A stretch of 64,000 bases of DNA from JBBATK01 sp040398805 (GCA_040398805.1 JBBATK010000001.1:372001-436000), one strand, 5' to 3'. Positions 19,252 through 28,502 are shown, counted from the first letter of the stretch. Program-made: numbers and translations. The notes: generated by a model not told the origin, from the sequence alone.

Positions 19252-20874
19252 ATGAAATGCACCATCGTCATCGTGATGTTTTCGCTGCTTGCCGTGTCGG
19301 CCTCCGCACAGCAAGGCGGCACCTCTGCGGGCGGCGGTTCCACGCCGAGCTCGCCGATCGACGTTCCCGACATCATCGTCAAGGGCTCTGCGACGTTGCG
19401 ACTCATGACGACGACCTTCCTCAAGCAGACACCATCGGCAATATCACCGCTCACGCGTCGAGAGTTGGATTCGCTGAATCCCAAGCAGAAGCATGAGATT
19501 CTTGCGCTCGCACCGGCCTCACCTCCGTCGGAGATTCCTCTGCCACAGCGGTACGACGGCATGGTCTCCGCCTCCGTGGGCATGTTCCAGACACCCGAAG
19601 TCACCGCATCGTATGATGCCACCGTCCTTGGTTATGCCACGGCTCTCGAGGCGTCGTACATGGCCACGCAAGGGTATCAGTCCGCAACCGACATGCATTC
19701 CCTGTCGCTGGGTATCGGCGGTCATCGGCAGTACAGAGACGCATCGGGCCCACTCGGATCGGAATATCACGATTGGTCTCTTTCAACGCGATCGGTCGGA
19801 TATTCGCTCTTCGCGGTCCCGGACTCCGCAAGCAGACGGAGCGTGTCACGCTTCGGCATCTCTTCCACCATGGACCACGTCACCTCCTTGATGCGCATTC
19901 ACAGCGAGCTTTCGCTTGGCTCCGTGGCCATGGATGAGTCGCTCGGTTCCACGGTACGTTCCAGCGAACAGCAATTGCGACTCGTCACGAATTTCACGCA
20001 GACGGTCAGCGAAACCGACCATCATCTCAGGATTGCCGTGGATGCACGCCCGTTCGCTTCGGTCTTGATGAGCGATAACACGGTGTCGTACGAAGTCTCG
20101 ACGCTTGTCGGCGGCATGAACGTTTCCGGAACAGTCGGAGTCCGTGGAGGAACGAACTCTGCGAGCGGAAAGGTGGTCGATGTCATCGGCGGACTCGACG
20201 CCCGTCAACGTCTGTCATCGTCCGTCATGGCCGGCGTCACCGTCTACCGTAATCTTGAAAACACGTTCTTCTCGCGTGCCTTGGCAGATAATCCTTATGT
20301 CCGCACTGATGCCCTTTTCGATTTCACTCGGGTTGCCGCCGGATCCGAAGTCTACGTGAAACTCACGCCCACTCGCTTTGTCATGTGCGATGTGCGGCTG
20401 GGGTATGATGCGTTCACGTCGTTCCTTGTTCCCGTGTTCGATTCGGGTACGGCGTTTCGACTACAGTATGTTCCCGCTCGCCGAACGCGCCTGCGGGTTC
20501 ATGCCGAGTGGCAGACGGGTTCGCTGTCGGACCTTACGTTTGATACCGAACTTCGGAGCGTGGTGGGCGAGACGGACGAAACGATTCCCTATCAGGCTGC
20601 ATTGACCTCGCGCGTCGGATACCTTCATCGGTTCAGTGATCGGTGGACGGCGGAGATCGGCGTGTCCTACGTGTCGTCGCGTCGCACCACGTCCACAGAC
20701 GATGCCACCCTACCGGGATATCTGTTCGTGGACGGACGGGTGCAGTTTGCCATGACCCGCACTCTCGCCGCGTTTCTCTCGACGCAGAACCTTACAAATA
20801 GTTCTATTTTTGTCTTCGAACGCTATCGCGAACGGACCGCATTTGCGTCACTGGGACTTCAGTGGAAATTCTGA
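19252..20874 (+). CDS. Putative outer-membrane beta-barrel protein
   Basis: A 540-residue protein with a signal peptide (MKCTIVIVMFSLLAVSASAQ) and a low-complexity Gly/Ser linker. A short segment, DVPDIIVKGSATLRL, looks like the region seen before the barrel in some TonB-dependent receptors. The remaining 400 residues alternate polar and hydrophobic residues and end in an aromatic residue (SLGLQWKF), the typical outer-membrane barrel C-terminus. No plug domain is evident, so it is probably not a full TonB-dependent receptor. It sits between the exported TPR protein and the SPOR protein in one operon, suggesting a common envelope role. The specific function is unknown. Confidence 0.72.
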   Translation: MKCTIVIVMFSLLAVSASAQQGGTSAGGGSTPSSPIDVPDIIVKGSATLRLMTTTFLKQTPSAISPLTRRELDSLNPKQKHEILALAPASPPSEIPLPQRYDGMVSASVGMFQTPEVTASYDATVLGYATALEASYMATQGYQSATDMHSLSLGIGGHRQYRDASGPLGSEYHDWSLSTRSVGYSLFAVPDSASRRSVSRFGISSTMDHVTSLMRIHSELSLGSVAMDESLGSTVRSSEQQLRLVTNFTQTVSETDHHLRIAVDARPFASVLMSDNTVSYEVSTLVGGMNVSGTVGVRGGTNSASGKVVDVIGGLDARQRLSSSVMAGVTVYRNLENTFFSRALADNPYVRTDALFDFTRVAAGSEVYVKLTPTRFVMCDVRLGYDAFTSFLVPVFDSGTAFRLQYVPARRTRLRVHAEWQTGSLSDLTFDTELRSVVGETDETIPYQAALTSRVGYLHRFSDRWTAEIGVSYVSSRRTTSTDDATLPGYLFVDGRVQFAMTRTLAAFLSTQNLTNSSIFVFERYRERTAFASLGLQWKF

Positions 20875-20894
20875 GCGAGTCGCTCACCGATGTT

Positions 20895-22739
20895 ATGATC
20901 GACGAGAAGGATCTGCAATCAACGTTTGATGACGACGGCTTCGCCGACGAGCGCGAGGAGAATGCCGCGTTCCGACTCGAGTCGCTCGAGAGCTATCCCG
21001 ATGCCGTCCCATTCGAACTGGAGGAGGGTACGGAAGAGCCTTCTGCAAACGACAGTGTCAAGTTGCCGCCTGCGACTGTCGCCGCCATCAAGGCAGACCT
21101 GGAAACAAGCAGACGGCGTAAAGCCAAACCCGACACCTTGGAACTGAGTATTGACCGGCTTCGTAAGGTGCTCAGTTCCACCTCGGAAGAAGTGGCCGAG
21201 TACACCATCCAGAATGACCTGTTTTCCGTGGATATGTCGGGCATGCAGTCGGCATCACCGGACGATGATTTCTCCATGGACGATCGTCCGTCTCTCACCG
21301 AGCGAAAGAAAAAAGCCAAAGTCGTGGAAACACCCCTATGGGATGATGCCGCCTCGGGTCCTTCGGATGAAAAAACCGCGAAAAGACCATCGGGGAAACG
21401 CAAGAAAAGACGGTCAGGTGTCGCCTTTCCGATCATCCCCATTGCGGCAGGTCTTGCCGGCGTGAGTATCATCATCGGTGCGTACTTCTTCTTCGCTATG
21501 AGGAAGAAAACACCGGACGTCGAGAGCAAAGCGGTAGCAACAAAAGAGCCCGCGAAGAGTCCTTCTTCGCGTCCGTCAGATGGAACGGTCGATGGAACGC
21601 TCAAAGACTCGACTCCGGATTCGATAGGCAGCGGCTCTGCACGCGAATCACTCACCGGAAAAGATTCGGTGGCCGGGTCATCCGTCCCCGTCAATACCGT
21701 TACGTCGACAGAAAAGATGCAGTCACAGGGTACCGGGCACGCAGCCTCACCGATGATCGCATCCGGCAACCCTACCGGCAACCATGATGGCGCTGCGAAA
21801 CACACAACAACAGTCGCATCGACATCGAAGACCGCTGCTGCGACTTCGACATCAGCGCACACCACGGTACCATCGCACGCTGCGGCACAGGACGGGAAGA
21901 CGACGCAACCGATGAATCCGTTGCGGAAGACGATGAGTGCCAATCCTGGTGCATCTGCGCCGACTGCGTCGCAAGGTCCGAAAAGCACTGGCACGCCGCT
22001 CGATGCGAAAGTTGAAAAAACAGCACCCCGTCAGGTTTTGCCCCCGACGATCACATCTGTCTCGAAGAGAACCGCTTCATCGAGTGTGAATTCCACGCCG
22101 ATTGCACCGGCGAAACCTCGAACATCGGAGGACCGGAAAACGAACGAGCCGCCTGTGACTGCCGATAAGCGCCCCTCGCACAATGCCTCACCTACCGCAG
22201 TGGGTAGGAAGATGACAGAAACTCCGACTCAACGCAACATGGCTTCCTCTTCAGTTCTGCCCGCGAAGACCGCGTCGCCACCGTCAACGAAACAGAGCAT
22301 GGGTGATGTCAAAAGCAGAGACGAAAAGTCGCCGGTCAAGACGCCGAGCAGGGCACCCGAAAAGACGATCGCTTCTGCGGAGAGCATGACGTTGTCATCG
22401 AAGATCAAGAAGACGACGGAATCAGCCGCGCCGGCGACTCCGCAACCGACGGTTCAATCCACGTTCACGTCCATAGGCAGTATCTCCGTGCGCAATGCAT
22501 CCGGATCCACTGCCCGTTACAGTGTCCACGTGTACTCAACGGCATTCAAGAGCGATGCCGAACGCTGGCTGGACAAACTCCAACAGCGTCGCATCCAGGA
22601 AGGGTACATCACCGAACAACAGGTGCGAGGAAGAACTGTGTACAACATCCGTTTCGGCAGCTTTCGCTCAAAAGAGGAGGCTGAGGGTGCGTTAGCGAAG
22701 TACGGCTTTCCCACGGCGGTCATCTGCCGAATACAGTAG
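20895..22739 (+). CDS. SPOR-domain membrane protein
   Basis: A 614-residue bitopic protein. The order is an acidic cytoplasmic N-terminus of about 180 residues, a single membrane helix (IPIAAGLAGVSIIIGAYFFF, about 192-211), a long Ser/Thr/Pro/Ala/Lys-rich periplasmic stretch that looks disordered, and a C-terminal SPOR domain (from about residue 540, YSVHVYSTAFKSDAERWL onward). SPOR domains bind denuded glycan at the septum, so this is probably a division-site protein. A GTG at 20862 in the same frame would overlap the barrel gene by 13 bases; I prefer the ATG at 20895 (MIDEKDLQ). It is the fourth gene of the ftsW operon. Confidence 0.85.
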   Translation: MIDEKDLQSTFDDDGFADEREENAAFRLESLESYPDAVPFELEEGTEEPSANDSVKLPPATVAAIKADLETSRRRKAKPDTLELSIDRLRKVLSSTSEEVAEYTIQNDLFSVDMSGMQSASPDDDFSMDDRPSLTERKKKAKVVETPLWDDAASGPSDEKTAKRPSGKRKKRRSGVAFPIIPIAAGLAGVSIIIGAYFFFAMRKKTPDVESKAVATKEPAKSPSSRPSDGTVDGTLKDSTPDSIGSGSARESLTGKDSVAGSSVPVNTVTSTEKMQSQGTGHAASPMIASGNPTGNHDGAAKHTTTVASTSKTAAATSTSAHTTVPSHAAAQDGKTTQPMNPLRKTMSANPGASAPTASQGPKSTGTPLDAKVEKTAPRQVLPPTITSVSKRTASSSVNSTPIAPAKPRTSEDRKTNEPPVTADKRPSHNASPTAVGRKMTETPTQRNMASSSVLPAKTASPPSTKQSMGDVKSRDEKSPVKTPSRAPEKTIASAESMTLSSKIKKTTESAAPATPQPTVQSTFTSIGSISVRNASGSTARYSVHVYSTAFKSDAERWLDKLQQRRIQEGYITEQQVRGRTVYNIRFGSFRSKEEAEGALAKYGFPTAVICRIQ

Positions 22740-22755
22740 GATGAGCTCAGCGTTG

Positions 22756-22763
22756 TAAATTAC
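22756..22763 (+). promoter_or_regulatory. Possible degenerate -7 box before the TonB-like gene
   Basis: TAAATTAC, preceded by CGTTG, resembles the sequence CGTTGTAAGTT before the double TetR gene (7195-7205). It lies 50 bases before the ATG. It deviates from TAnnTTTG, so support is weak. Confidence 0.3.
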
Positions 22764-22805
22764 GAGGTCCGACAAGCAGCATCGTCGGACGTCCGACCAA
22801 TCCCC

Positions 22806-23645
22806 ATGCGATCACCGAACGAGAATACACGCGAGGTCATAATCCGTATCCCGGTATTTCGCATACCGTGGGATTCGAACACCTTTCGCGGATTCCTTTT
22901 GGGGTTGTTCCTTCTTCTCCTGTTCGTGTCCATCAGTCCTTTCATTAAAATCACCGCTCCTTCTCTTCCATCAAGCGATACGACGGCTATTCCCATCACG
23001 ATCCTCACCCAGCTTCGATTCGGTGAGGGCGACAAGGTGGGTAAGAGTCATGGCAACCTCCAACAGGAAGGGGCGAAGGCGCAAGCACCGACAAACGCTC
23101 CGAGATTCGCCGACGCGTCCGCACCGGCCAAAGGCGAGCGCGCATCGAATGCCAAACCGGCTTCGACGCAGGACCTTCAGGTGAATGTACAACCCGTGCG
23201 GCGGGATCCGGAAACCGCCAAACAGACGGGAACGGGAAGCGCGTCGGAGACGACGACGACGGCGAAGAACGCCATTGCCGACAATACGTCTGCGCCGTTA
23301 TCGGGGGACCGCACGAGCAATCAAGCGGGAACCGGTCGCGGATGGTCCGGCTCAGGTTCGGGTGCCGGCTTGGGATACAATATCGAATGGGGTGGGGGCG
23401 GTGGGAATGTCGTTGTTCTCAACAAGTCCATACCCAAGCCGCCGCAAGGACTGAACAACTCGACCATCGTGAAACTGAAGTTCGTCGTGGATAAGAACGG
23501 CGACGTGGAAAGCGTCATTCCCCTGACCCGCGGTGCGCCGCAAGCGGAGAGCGCGGCGCTCAAAGCGATGTGGTTATGGAAATTCCGGGTCAAGAACGAA
23601 CAACGGGCCGAGGGAATCATCAAGTTCACGTTCGATGTCAACTAA
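22806..23645 (+). CDS. TonB-family energy-transducer-like protein
   Basis: A 279-residue protein with an N-terminal membrane anchor (GFLLGLFLLLLFVSISPF, about residues 31-48), a polar, Ala/Thr/Gly-rich linker with a glycine-rich patch (SGSGSGAGLGYN) and a C-terminal TonB domain (about 195-279: PKPPQGLNNSTIVKLKFVVD, then GDVESVIPLTRG and LWKFRVKNEQRAEGIIKFTF). TonB proteins pass inner-membrane energy to outer-membrane receptors. The exbB and exbD genes are not here, so a structural role cannot be excluded. The linker is not Pro-Lys rich, unlike classical TonB. The flippase gene follows after 12 bases. Confidence 0.8.
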   Translation: MRSPNENTREVIIRIPVFRIPWDSNTFRGFLLGLFLLLLFVSISPFIKITAPSLPSSDTTAIPITILTQLRFGEGDKVGKSHGNLQQEGAKAQAPTNAPRFADASAPAKGERASNAKPASTQDLQVNVQPVRRDPETAKQTGTGSASETTTTAKNAIADNTSAPLSGDRTSNQAGTGRGWSGSGSGAGLGYNIEWGGGGGNVVVLNKSIPKPPQGLNNSTIVKLKFVVDKNGDVESVIPLTRGAPQAESAALKAMWLWKFRVKNEQRAEGIIKFTFDVN

Positions 23646-23657
23646 TCCAGGAATACG

Positions 23658-25151
23658 GTGAGTACCACAAAGGCCTCCTCGTCATCGACACGTGCAGCCG
23701 CCGGAGCCGGAATACTCTTCGTCTCGCAGTTACTCGGCAACGCCATCTACTTTCTCATCCAGCGTACCATCATCAGCGAACTTCCCAAGGAGAGTTTCGG
23801 CGCGCTGTCGTTCGTGCAACAGACCTGTTCCCTTCTCCTCGTCGTGCTCGTCGATGCCGGAATCAACAACGTGGCCGTTCGGGAGATACTCCATCGGCCG
23901 GAACGGGAGCGGGAGATCGTCTCATCGGCTTTCTGGGTGCGCGTTTTCACGTCGATTGTTTCCGTCGCAATGATTGCGGCGTTCTTCTGGTGGACCGATG
24001 CCTCGCTGCTTGCGGTTGGAACCATGTGCGTTATCGCCGTGAGCATCTCCGGACGTATGACCATGCTACGCAGCTCGATGGAGTTGCCGCTGAGAGCCGG
24101 AATGAACTATGGTCTCATCGCCACGCTCTTCATTCTCGACACGCTCCTCTACGCTTGTGCGCTGTGGATGTTCAAAGGTCGTTTGAGTCCTCTCACCATC
24201 CTCACGCTCCAAGCGGTCACGTCCCTTCCCGGCTTCCTCCTACTCATCGTGCGAGTCCGCGGACTCCGCTATGTGTTACCGTTGCCCGCGATGTCGGACA
24301 TGCGTCAGCTCCTTCGTGAAACGCGCGCGATCATCTCGCAGTTGGTCCTGCAGAACATCCATGCCGGACTCGACATCTTCATCCTTCGCTTCACCTCGTC
24401 CCTCACGGAACTCGCCATCTTCGGGGCGGTGGCCAACATCAGTGTCATCATCCTTACGCTCTATAACGCACTCTCCACCGCCGTCTATCCGCTCCTTGCC
24501 GAACGCGATACGTCCGACGACCCCTCGATGCTCAACGCCCGCATCATCCGCTCACTCTCCGTGGTATCGTTCGCCGCTATGTCGGTGGCGTCGGTATTAT
24601 GCGCTCTCGCTCCGCTGATCATCCGCATCTTCACGAAGAACGTCTATATCGACCACGTCGCCGAGTTCCAGCTGCAATTCTGGTGCACGGTGGCGATCGT
24701 CCTCTCGCAATTCACGCTCGTCGTCAACACAGCCATGAAGACGCATAGGGCCGTGTTCTTCTCAGGAGTCTCGTTGGTGGTTGGAAGCCTCATGTTCGAC
24801 TTCGCTCTCATTCCCGGGTTGGGAACGCGCGGAATGCTCATTGCCAAAGGGCTGTCGAATCTTCTCAGCGTCGGCGTCGGGTTGGCGTTCATCGCTCGGT
24901 CGGTGGGAACATCATCCATGCTTGTCTTCCTTGGACGCCTGATACCGGTCGCTACGGTGCTATGCGTGGCCTCGCTGACCGTCCTGACCTACATACCGTC
25001 CGTGTTCCTTGCCGCCGCATGCATGGGCGCGTTATCAGTCGTTCTTGCCGCCGTCTCCCGCATGATCACGATGGCGGAGGTGACGCTCTTCACGTCGATG
25101 GCACGGAGGATCATTCCCCGGCGTGCTCCGCAGAGTACCGCTCAAGAGTGA
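23658..25151 (+). CDS. Wzx-like polysaccharide flippase (MOP superfamily)
   Basis: A 497-residue membrane protein with about 12-14 hydrophobic segments and the polysaccharide-biosynthesis pattern near the N-terminus (GAGILFVSQLLGNAIYFLIQ, then ISELPKESFGALSFVQ). Members flip lipid-linked oligosaccharides across the inner membrane. No glycosyltransferase or polymerase gene is nearby, so the cargo is unknown. The reading frame begins with GTG at 23658, 12 bases after the TonB-like gene; no better ATG is near. The 3' end overlaps the convergent lptB gene by 41 bases. Confidence 0.82.
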   Translation: MSTTKASSSSTRAAAGAGILFVSQLLGNAIYFLIQRTIISELPKESFGALSFVQQTCSLLLVVLVDAGINNVAVREILHRPEREREIVSSAFWVRVFTSIVSVAMIAAFFWWTDASLLAVGTMCVIAVSISGRMTMLRSSMELPLRAGMNYGLIATLFILDTLLYACALWMFKGRLSPLTILTLQAVTSLPGFLLLIVRVRGLRYVLPLPAMSDMRQLLRETRAIISQLVLQNIHAGLDIFILRFTSSLTELAIFGAVANISVIILTLYNALSTAVYPLLAERDTSDDPSMLNARIIRSLSVVSFAAMSVASVLCALAPLIIRIFTKNVYIDHVAEFQLQFWCTVAIVLSQFTLVVNTAMKTHRAVFFSGVSLVVGSLMFDFALIPGLGTRGMLIAKGLSNLLSVGVGLAFIARSVGTSSMLVFLGRLIPVATVLCVASLTVLTYIPSVFLAAACMGALSVVLAAVSRMITMAEVTLFTSMARRIIPRRAPQSTAQE

Positions 25152-25896
25152 AGTTCTGTCCAAGGTAGCGCCGACGGACCTCCGGATTTCCTGCCACCTC
25201 CTCAGCCGTTCCCGAAGCGAACACCTTGCCTTCGATAAGGATGTAGGATCGGTCGGTGATGGACAAGGTTTCGTGGACGTTATGGTCGGTGATCAAGACA
25301 CCGATGCCCCGATGCTTCAGGGTGCGGACCATGTGCATGATATCCTCCACAGCGATGGGATCGATACCCGCGAACGGTTCGTCGAGCAAGACGAATTTGG
25401 GATTGCAAGCCAAGGTGCGAGCTATTTCTGTGCGACGGCGCTCGCCGCCGGAAAGCATGTAGCCCTTGCTGCTTCTGATATGGGTGATGTTGAAGTCGTG
25501 AAGGAGCTCCTCGCACCGTTCCCGACGCTCGCTTCGCGACATCGGCTGCAATTCGAGGATCGCCATGATGTTCTCCTCGACACTGAGCTTGCGGAAGACG
25601 GATGCCTCCTGAGGAAGATAGCTGATACCGAGTCGGGCCCTCTGGAACATGGCCTTTCTCGTGATATCCACCCCATCTAGAAAAATAGCGCCTTCTGTCG
25701 GCTGGACCATCCCGACGATCATATAGAACGACGTCGTCTTCCCTGCTCCGTTCGGACCTAAAAGCCCCACGCACTCACCCTGCCGCACCTGGTAGGACAC
25801 ATGATCCACGACGGTGCGTTTGGCGTAGACCTTGGCAATGGAGCGGGCCTCAAGGATACTCGTCCCTTCGTGTTCTTCGGAAGTCTGGCTCATCAT
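25111..25896 (-). CDS. lptB: LPS export ABC transporter ATP-binding protein LptB
   Basis: The cytoplasmic ATPase of the LptB2FG complex, which extracts lipopolysaccharide from the inner membrane. The 261-residue protein shows Walker A GLLGPNGAGKTTSF near residue 43, the Q-loop in ISYLPQEASVFRKLSVEEN, the signature LSGGERRRTEIAR and Walker B FVLLDEPFAGIDP, a pattern characteristic of LptB. Two ATGs (25896 and 25893) are both possible. lptA, lptC, lptF and lptG are not adjacent. It lies 18 bases downstream of the HtrA gene on the same strand, so the two may be cotranscribed. Confidence 0.94.
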   Translation of the reverse strand: MMSQTSEEHEGTSILEARSIAKVYAKRTVVDHVSYQVRQGECVGLLGPNGAGKTTSFYMIVGMVQPTEGAIFLDGVDITRKAMFQRARLGISYLPQEASVFRKLSVEENIMAILELQPMSRSERRERCEELLHDFNITHIRSSKGYMLSGGERRRTEIARTLACNPKFVLLDEPFAGIDPIAVEDIMHMVRTLKHRGIGVLITDHNVHETLSITDRSYILIEGKVFASGTAEEVAGNPEVRRRYLGQNFTLERYSAEHAGE

Positions 25897-25914
25897 AGGA
25901 TTCGTTGTGGCGCG

Positions 25915-27123
25915 TTAGCGTCGCTTATCGAGTGTCATGACCATCTCAAGGGGTTCTCCATCCCTTTCCACCTTGACGCGGAGTTTCTGTCCGACCACGG
26001 CATCGTTGATGGCAACACTAACATCGTCATTCGTATGCATCTGCACACCATCGATTTCGAGCAAGATATCACCGGGCTCGATACCGGCGCGATCCGCGGG
26101 CGATTTGCTCATCACCTGCGTGACAATCACCCCTTCGGTCTTTTTGACGTTATAGTACCGAGCACTTTCCTCGTTCAGGAAGTCCACCGACAATCCTGTG
26201 GAGAATTTCCGATCCAGCTTCTCGCCATCCTTCAGCTTCGACACGATCTTTTTGACCCGATTCACCGGAATGGCAAAGCCGATTCCGATGCTGCCGCTTC
26301 CGCGTACCGAGTTCGACGTGGAGAAGATGATCGTGTTGACCCCGATCACCTCGCCGTTGACATTGACGAGAGGTCCGCCGCTGTTACCGGAACTGATCGC
26401 CGCATCGGTCTGGATCATGTTCTTGTACACACGGCTCACACCATCGGAGTTCTCGCTGAAGCTGACACCCGTATTGCTCACCACACCCACCGTCACCGTT
26501 GGCTTGGAGTTCTTGTCGAAAAGACCGAAGGGATTACCGAAGGCGATGGACCATTCACCCACCATCACATCATCGGAATTACTGAGTCGGAGATACGGCA
26601 GGTTCTTGGCGTCAATTTTCAAAAGCGCCACATCGGACGTCGGATCGCTACCGATGATTTCCGCATCATACTTCTCACCGTTCGTCATCGTCACGACGAT
26701 TTTCGACGCGCGCCCTGCCACGTGGTCGTTCGTCACGATGTACCCGTCCGCCGATATCAGGAACCCTGAACCGAGCGACTGTACTTTCTGTGTGTACCGT
26801 TGCTCGAAACGCTTATAGAAGTTGCCGAAGAAGGGATCATCGAAACCGAAACCGAAGCCACCGAAAGGATTGGCCGTGTACTCACGCATCTCCGTGATAT
26901 TGATCCCCACGATGGCCGACGAACATTCGCGGGCCACGTTCGTTATCGCGTTCCTCCGGGACCCCGTGACGGCGGCGTTCTTCTCGTCCCTTTCCGCTGC
27001 AGAACGCTGGTTTTGCGTGGCTTCCGCAAGCCATGGGGACTGCTGCTTGGAGCATGCTTGAGAATGTACCGAGGTAAGGGCGAGAATCGTAGCGATTCGA
27101 GCAAAAGTTCTCATGGATTTCAT
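25915..27123 (-). CDS. Periplasmic HtrA/DegP-type serine protease with PDZ domain
   Basis: A trypsin-like protease-chaperone that degrades misfolded envelope proteins. An export signal occupies the first 25 residues; a cysteine after SVHSQA could make it a lipoprotein, but the lipobox is not canonical. The catalytic His is in IVTNDHVAG, Asp in SDVALLKID and Ser in SSGNSGGPLVN, followed by one PDZ domain (about 295-390, including GIEPGDILLEIDG). At 402 residues it is a one-PDZ, DegS/HtrA-like form. The ATG at 27123 gives a normal signal peptide; a GTG at 27141 would add six residues. Confidence 0.93.
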   Translation of the reverse strand: MKSMRTFARIATILALTSVHSQACSKQQSPWLAEATQNQRSAAERDEKNAAVTGSRRNAITNVARECSSAIVGINITEMREYTANPFGGFGFGFDDPFFGNFYKRFEQRYTQKVQSLGSGFLISADGYIVTNDHVAGRASKIVVTMTNGEKYDAEIIGSDPTSDVALLKIDAKNLPYLRLSNSDDVMVGEWSIAFGNPFGLFDKNSKPTVTVGVVSNTGVSFSENSDGVSRVYKNMIQTDAAISSGNSGGPLVNVNGEVIGVNTIIFSTSNSVRGSGSIGIGFAIPVNRVKKIVSKLKDGEKLDRKFSTGLSVDFLNEESARYYNVKKTEGVIVTQVMSKSPADRAGIEPGDILLEIDGVQMHTNDDVSVAINDAVVGQKLRVKVERDGEPLEMVMTLDKRR

Positions 27124-27206
27124 AACGTTCCGAGGTTTCACAGATGTTCAGACGTCGGGTAGGGTCGAAAGGATACCCGCCGTTCAACAACGAATCTCGA
27201 TGCTGT

Positions 27207-28421
27207 CTATTGCCGCTGGCTGGCGAAGTGGTCACGAAGCCACGTACGGACGATTGCGTCGATTTCCGCACTCATCCAGTGCTCACCATCGTACGGCACG
27301 AACACGTGCCGCGTCTGTGCGGAGGCGAGCATGGATTCTATGCGTTCCGCTGTGGCGAAGGGCACCGTGGGATCGTTGCGACCATGGGTATGAAGAACAT
27401 CGACCTCGTAGCGACGCAGCTTCTCAGCGTGCACTTCCAACTGCGCCTCAGGGTAATAACTGGCGGAGAGCATGACAAGCGATCGTACTTTGTCGGCATG
27501 CCGAGTAGCCACCATCGATGCGTAGTATCCTCCTTGCGAGAACCCCATCACGATCGGCTTTTCATCGTACAAGGGTAGATTCCTCCGCGCTTCCTCGAAC
27601 GCGGCGAAGTACCAATCGGCCGACGCTTCCATCACTTTCGCTCGCATCTCGGAAGGCGCGGCTATATCATCCGGTGCCGCCGAGAGGCGCAAGGTGTGGT
27701 CGGCAATCGACTCCCGGACCTTCGTGTAGGGGGCCTCGGGACATATGAAGGCCACATCCGCCATCTGCAAGGACTTCGCCCACCGCAACATCAGTTCCGG
27801 TGTCTGTCCGTTTCCGTGGAGGAGCAACACGGGGTGCAGTCTGCGCAAGGAATCAGGCCTCACACCGTTCACCCCCGCATCGGGTCGCCCTGGAACGTTA
27901 CCCGGGCGCACGGCGAATGTTTCCACGGGCGGCACATACACACGATACCGTCCGTACCGCTCTTGGACGCAGAGATACGCGGGAAAGATCGTATTCCTGT
28001 CCGCATTGGATTGGGCCTCCTGCACAAGCTCCCGCCATCCTTTCATGGACCGAAGAGGAGTAAACGCCGCTTCCGACTGAAGATAGCCGGTATCGGCGCA
28101 TCCTCGCGAAACTCCCTGTCGCAAGATTTCCATCGCCCGTTCGGGATTGCCGTTCCGCACCAACGCCAGAGCGAAGCGCGGATACGACGTCGTATCAGAA
28201 GGAACAGCGGATATCCAGGTGTCGTAGAACTGAACAGCGCTCCGATAGTCCCCGGATTTCTGCGCCGACTCCGCCCGTTCCCGCGCACTTCGCAGATCGT
28301 CTCCTCGAAGCTCCGCCACAGCGACTTCAGAAGACAACGAAACGACGACAAGGAGAAACAATGATGACAGAGCGGACCGGAACGCAGAGAGGTTGCTTAG
28401 ATGACCACGAAGCTCCATCAT
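27207..28421 (-). CDS. Exported TPR-like / alpha-beta hydrolase (esterase) fusion
   Basis: A 404-residue protein with a signal peptide (SALSSLFLLVVVSLSSEVAVA) and a short N-terminal region with TPR character (AESAQKSGDYRSAVQFYDTW). The rest is a phospholipase/carboxylesterase-type alpha/beta hydrolase: PVLLLHGNGQTPE, the nucleophile elbow GFSQGG, the acid in HGRNDPTVPF and the histidine in DGEHWM. It probably hydrolyses esters in the periplasm; the substrate is unknown. The frame stays open to 28700 through both tRNA genes, but the ATG pair at 28421/28418 directly precedes the signal peptide and is the credible start. It is upstream of htrA and lptB on the same strand. Confidence 0.85.
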   Translation of the reverse strand: MMELRGHLSNLSAFRSALSSLFLLVVVSLSSEVAVAELRGDDLRSARERAESAQKSGDYRSAVQFYDTWISAVPSDTTSYPRFALALVRNGNPERAMEILRQGVSRGCADTGYLQSEAAFTPLRSMKGWRELVQEAQSNADRNTIFPAYLCVQERYGRYRVYVPPVETFAVRPGNVPGRPDAGVNGVRPDSLRRLHPVLLLHGNGQTPELMLRWAKSLQMADVAFICPEAPYTKVRESIADHTLRLSAAPDDIAAPSEMRAKVMEASADWYFAAFEEARRNLPLYDEKPIVMGFSQGGYYASMVATRHADKVRSLVMLSASYYPEAQLEVHAEKLRRYEVDVLHTHGRNDPTVPFATAERIESMLASAQTRHVFVPYDGEHWMSAEIDAIVRTWLRDHFASQRQ

Positions 28422-28467
28422 AGACGTCCGAAGCAATGGTTGAACATCGTTGCCGAGACGGGGGCAG

Positions 28468-28496
28468 AAAAGAAAAAAGACACCGGGAGGTGTCTT
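28468..28496 (-). terminator. Rho-independent terminator after the tRNA pair
   Basis: On the minus strand an 8-base-pair stem (AAGACACC/GGTGTCTT, loop of 4) is followed by TTTTTTCTTTT. It sits just downstream of tRNA-Leu and upstream of the esterase gene. Confidence 0.8.
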
Positions 28497-28502
28497 CTGT
28501 CG

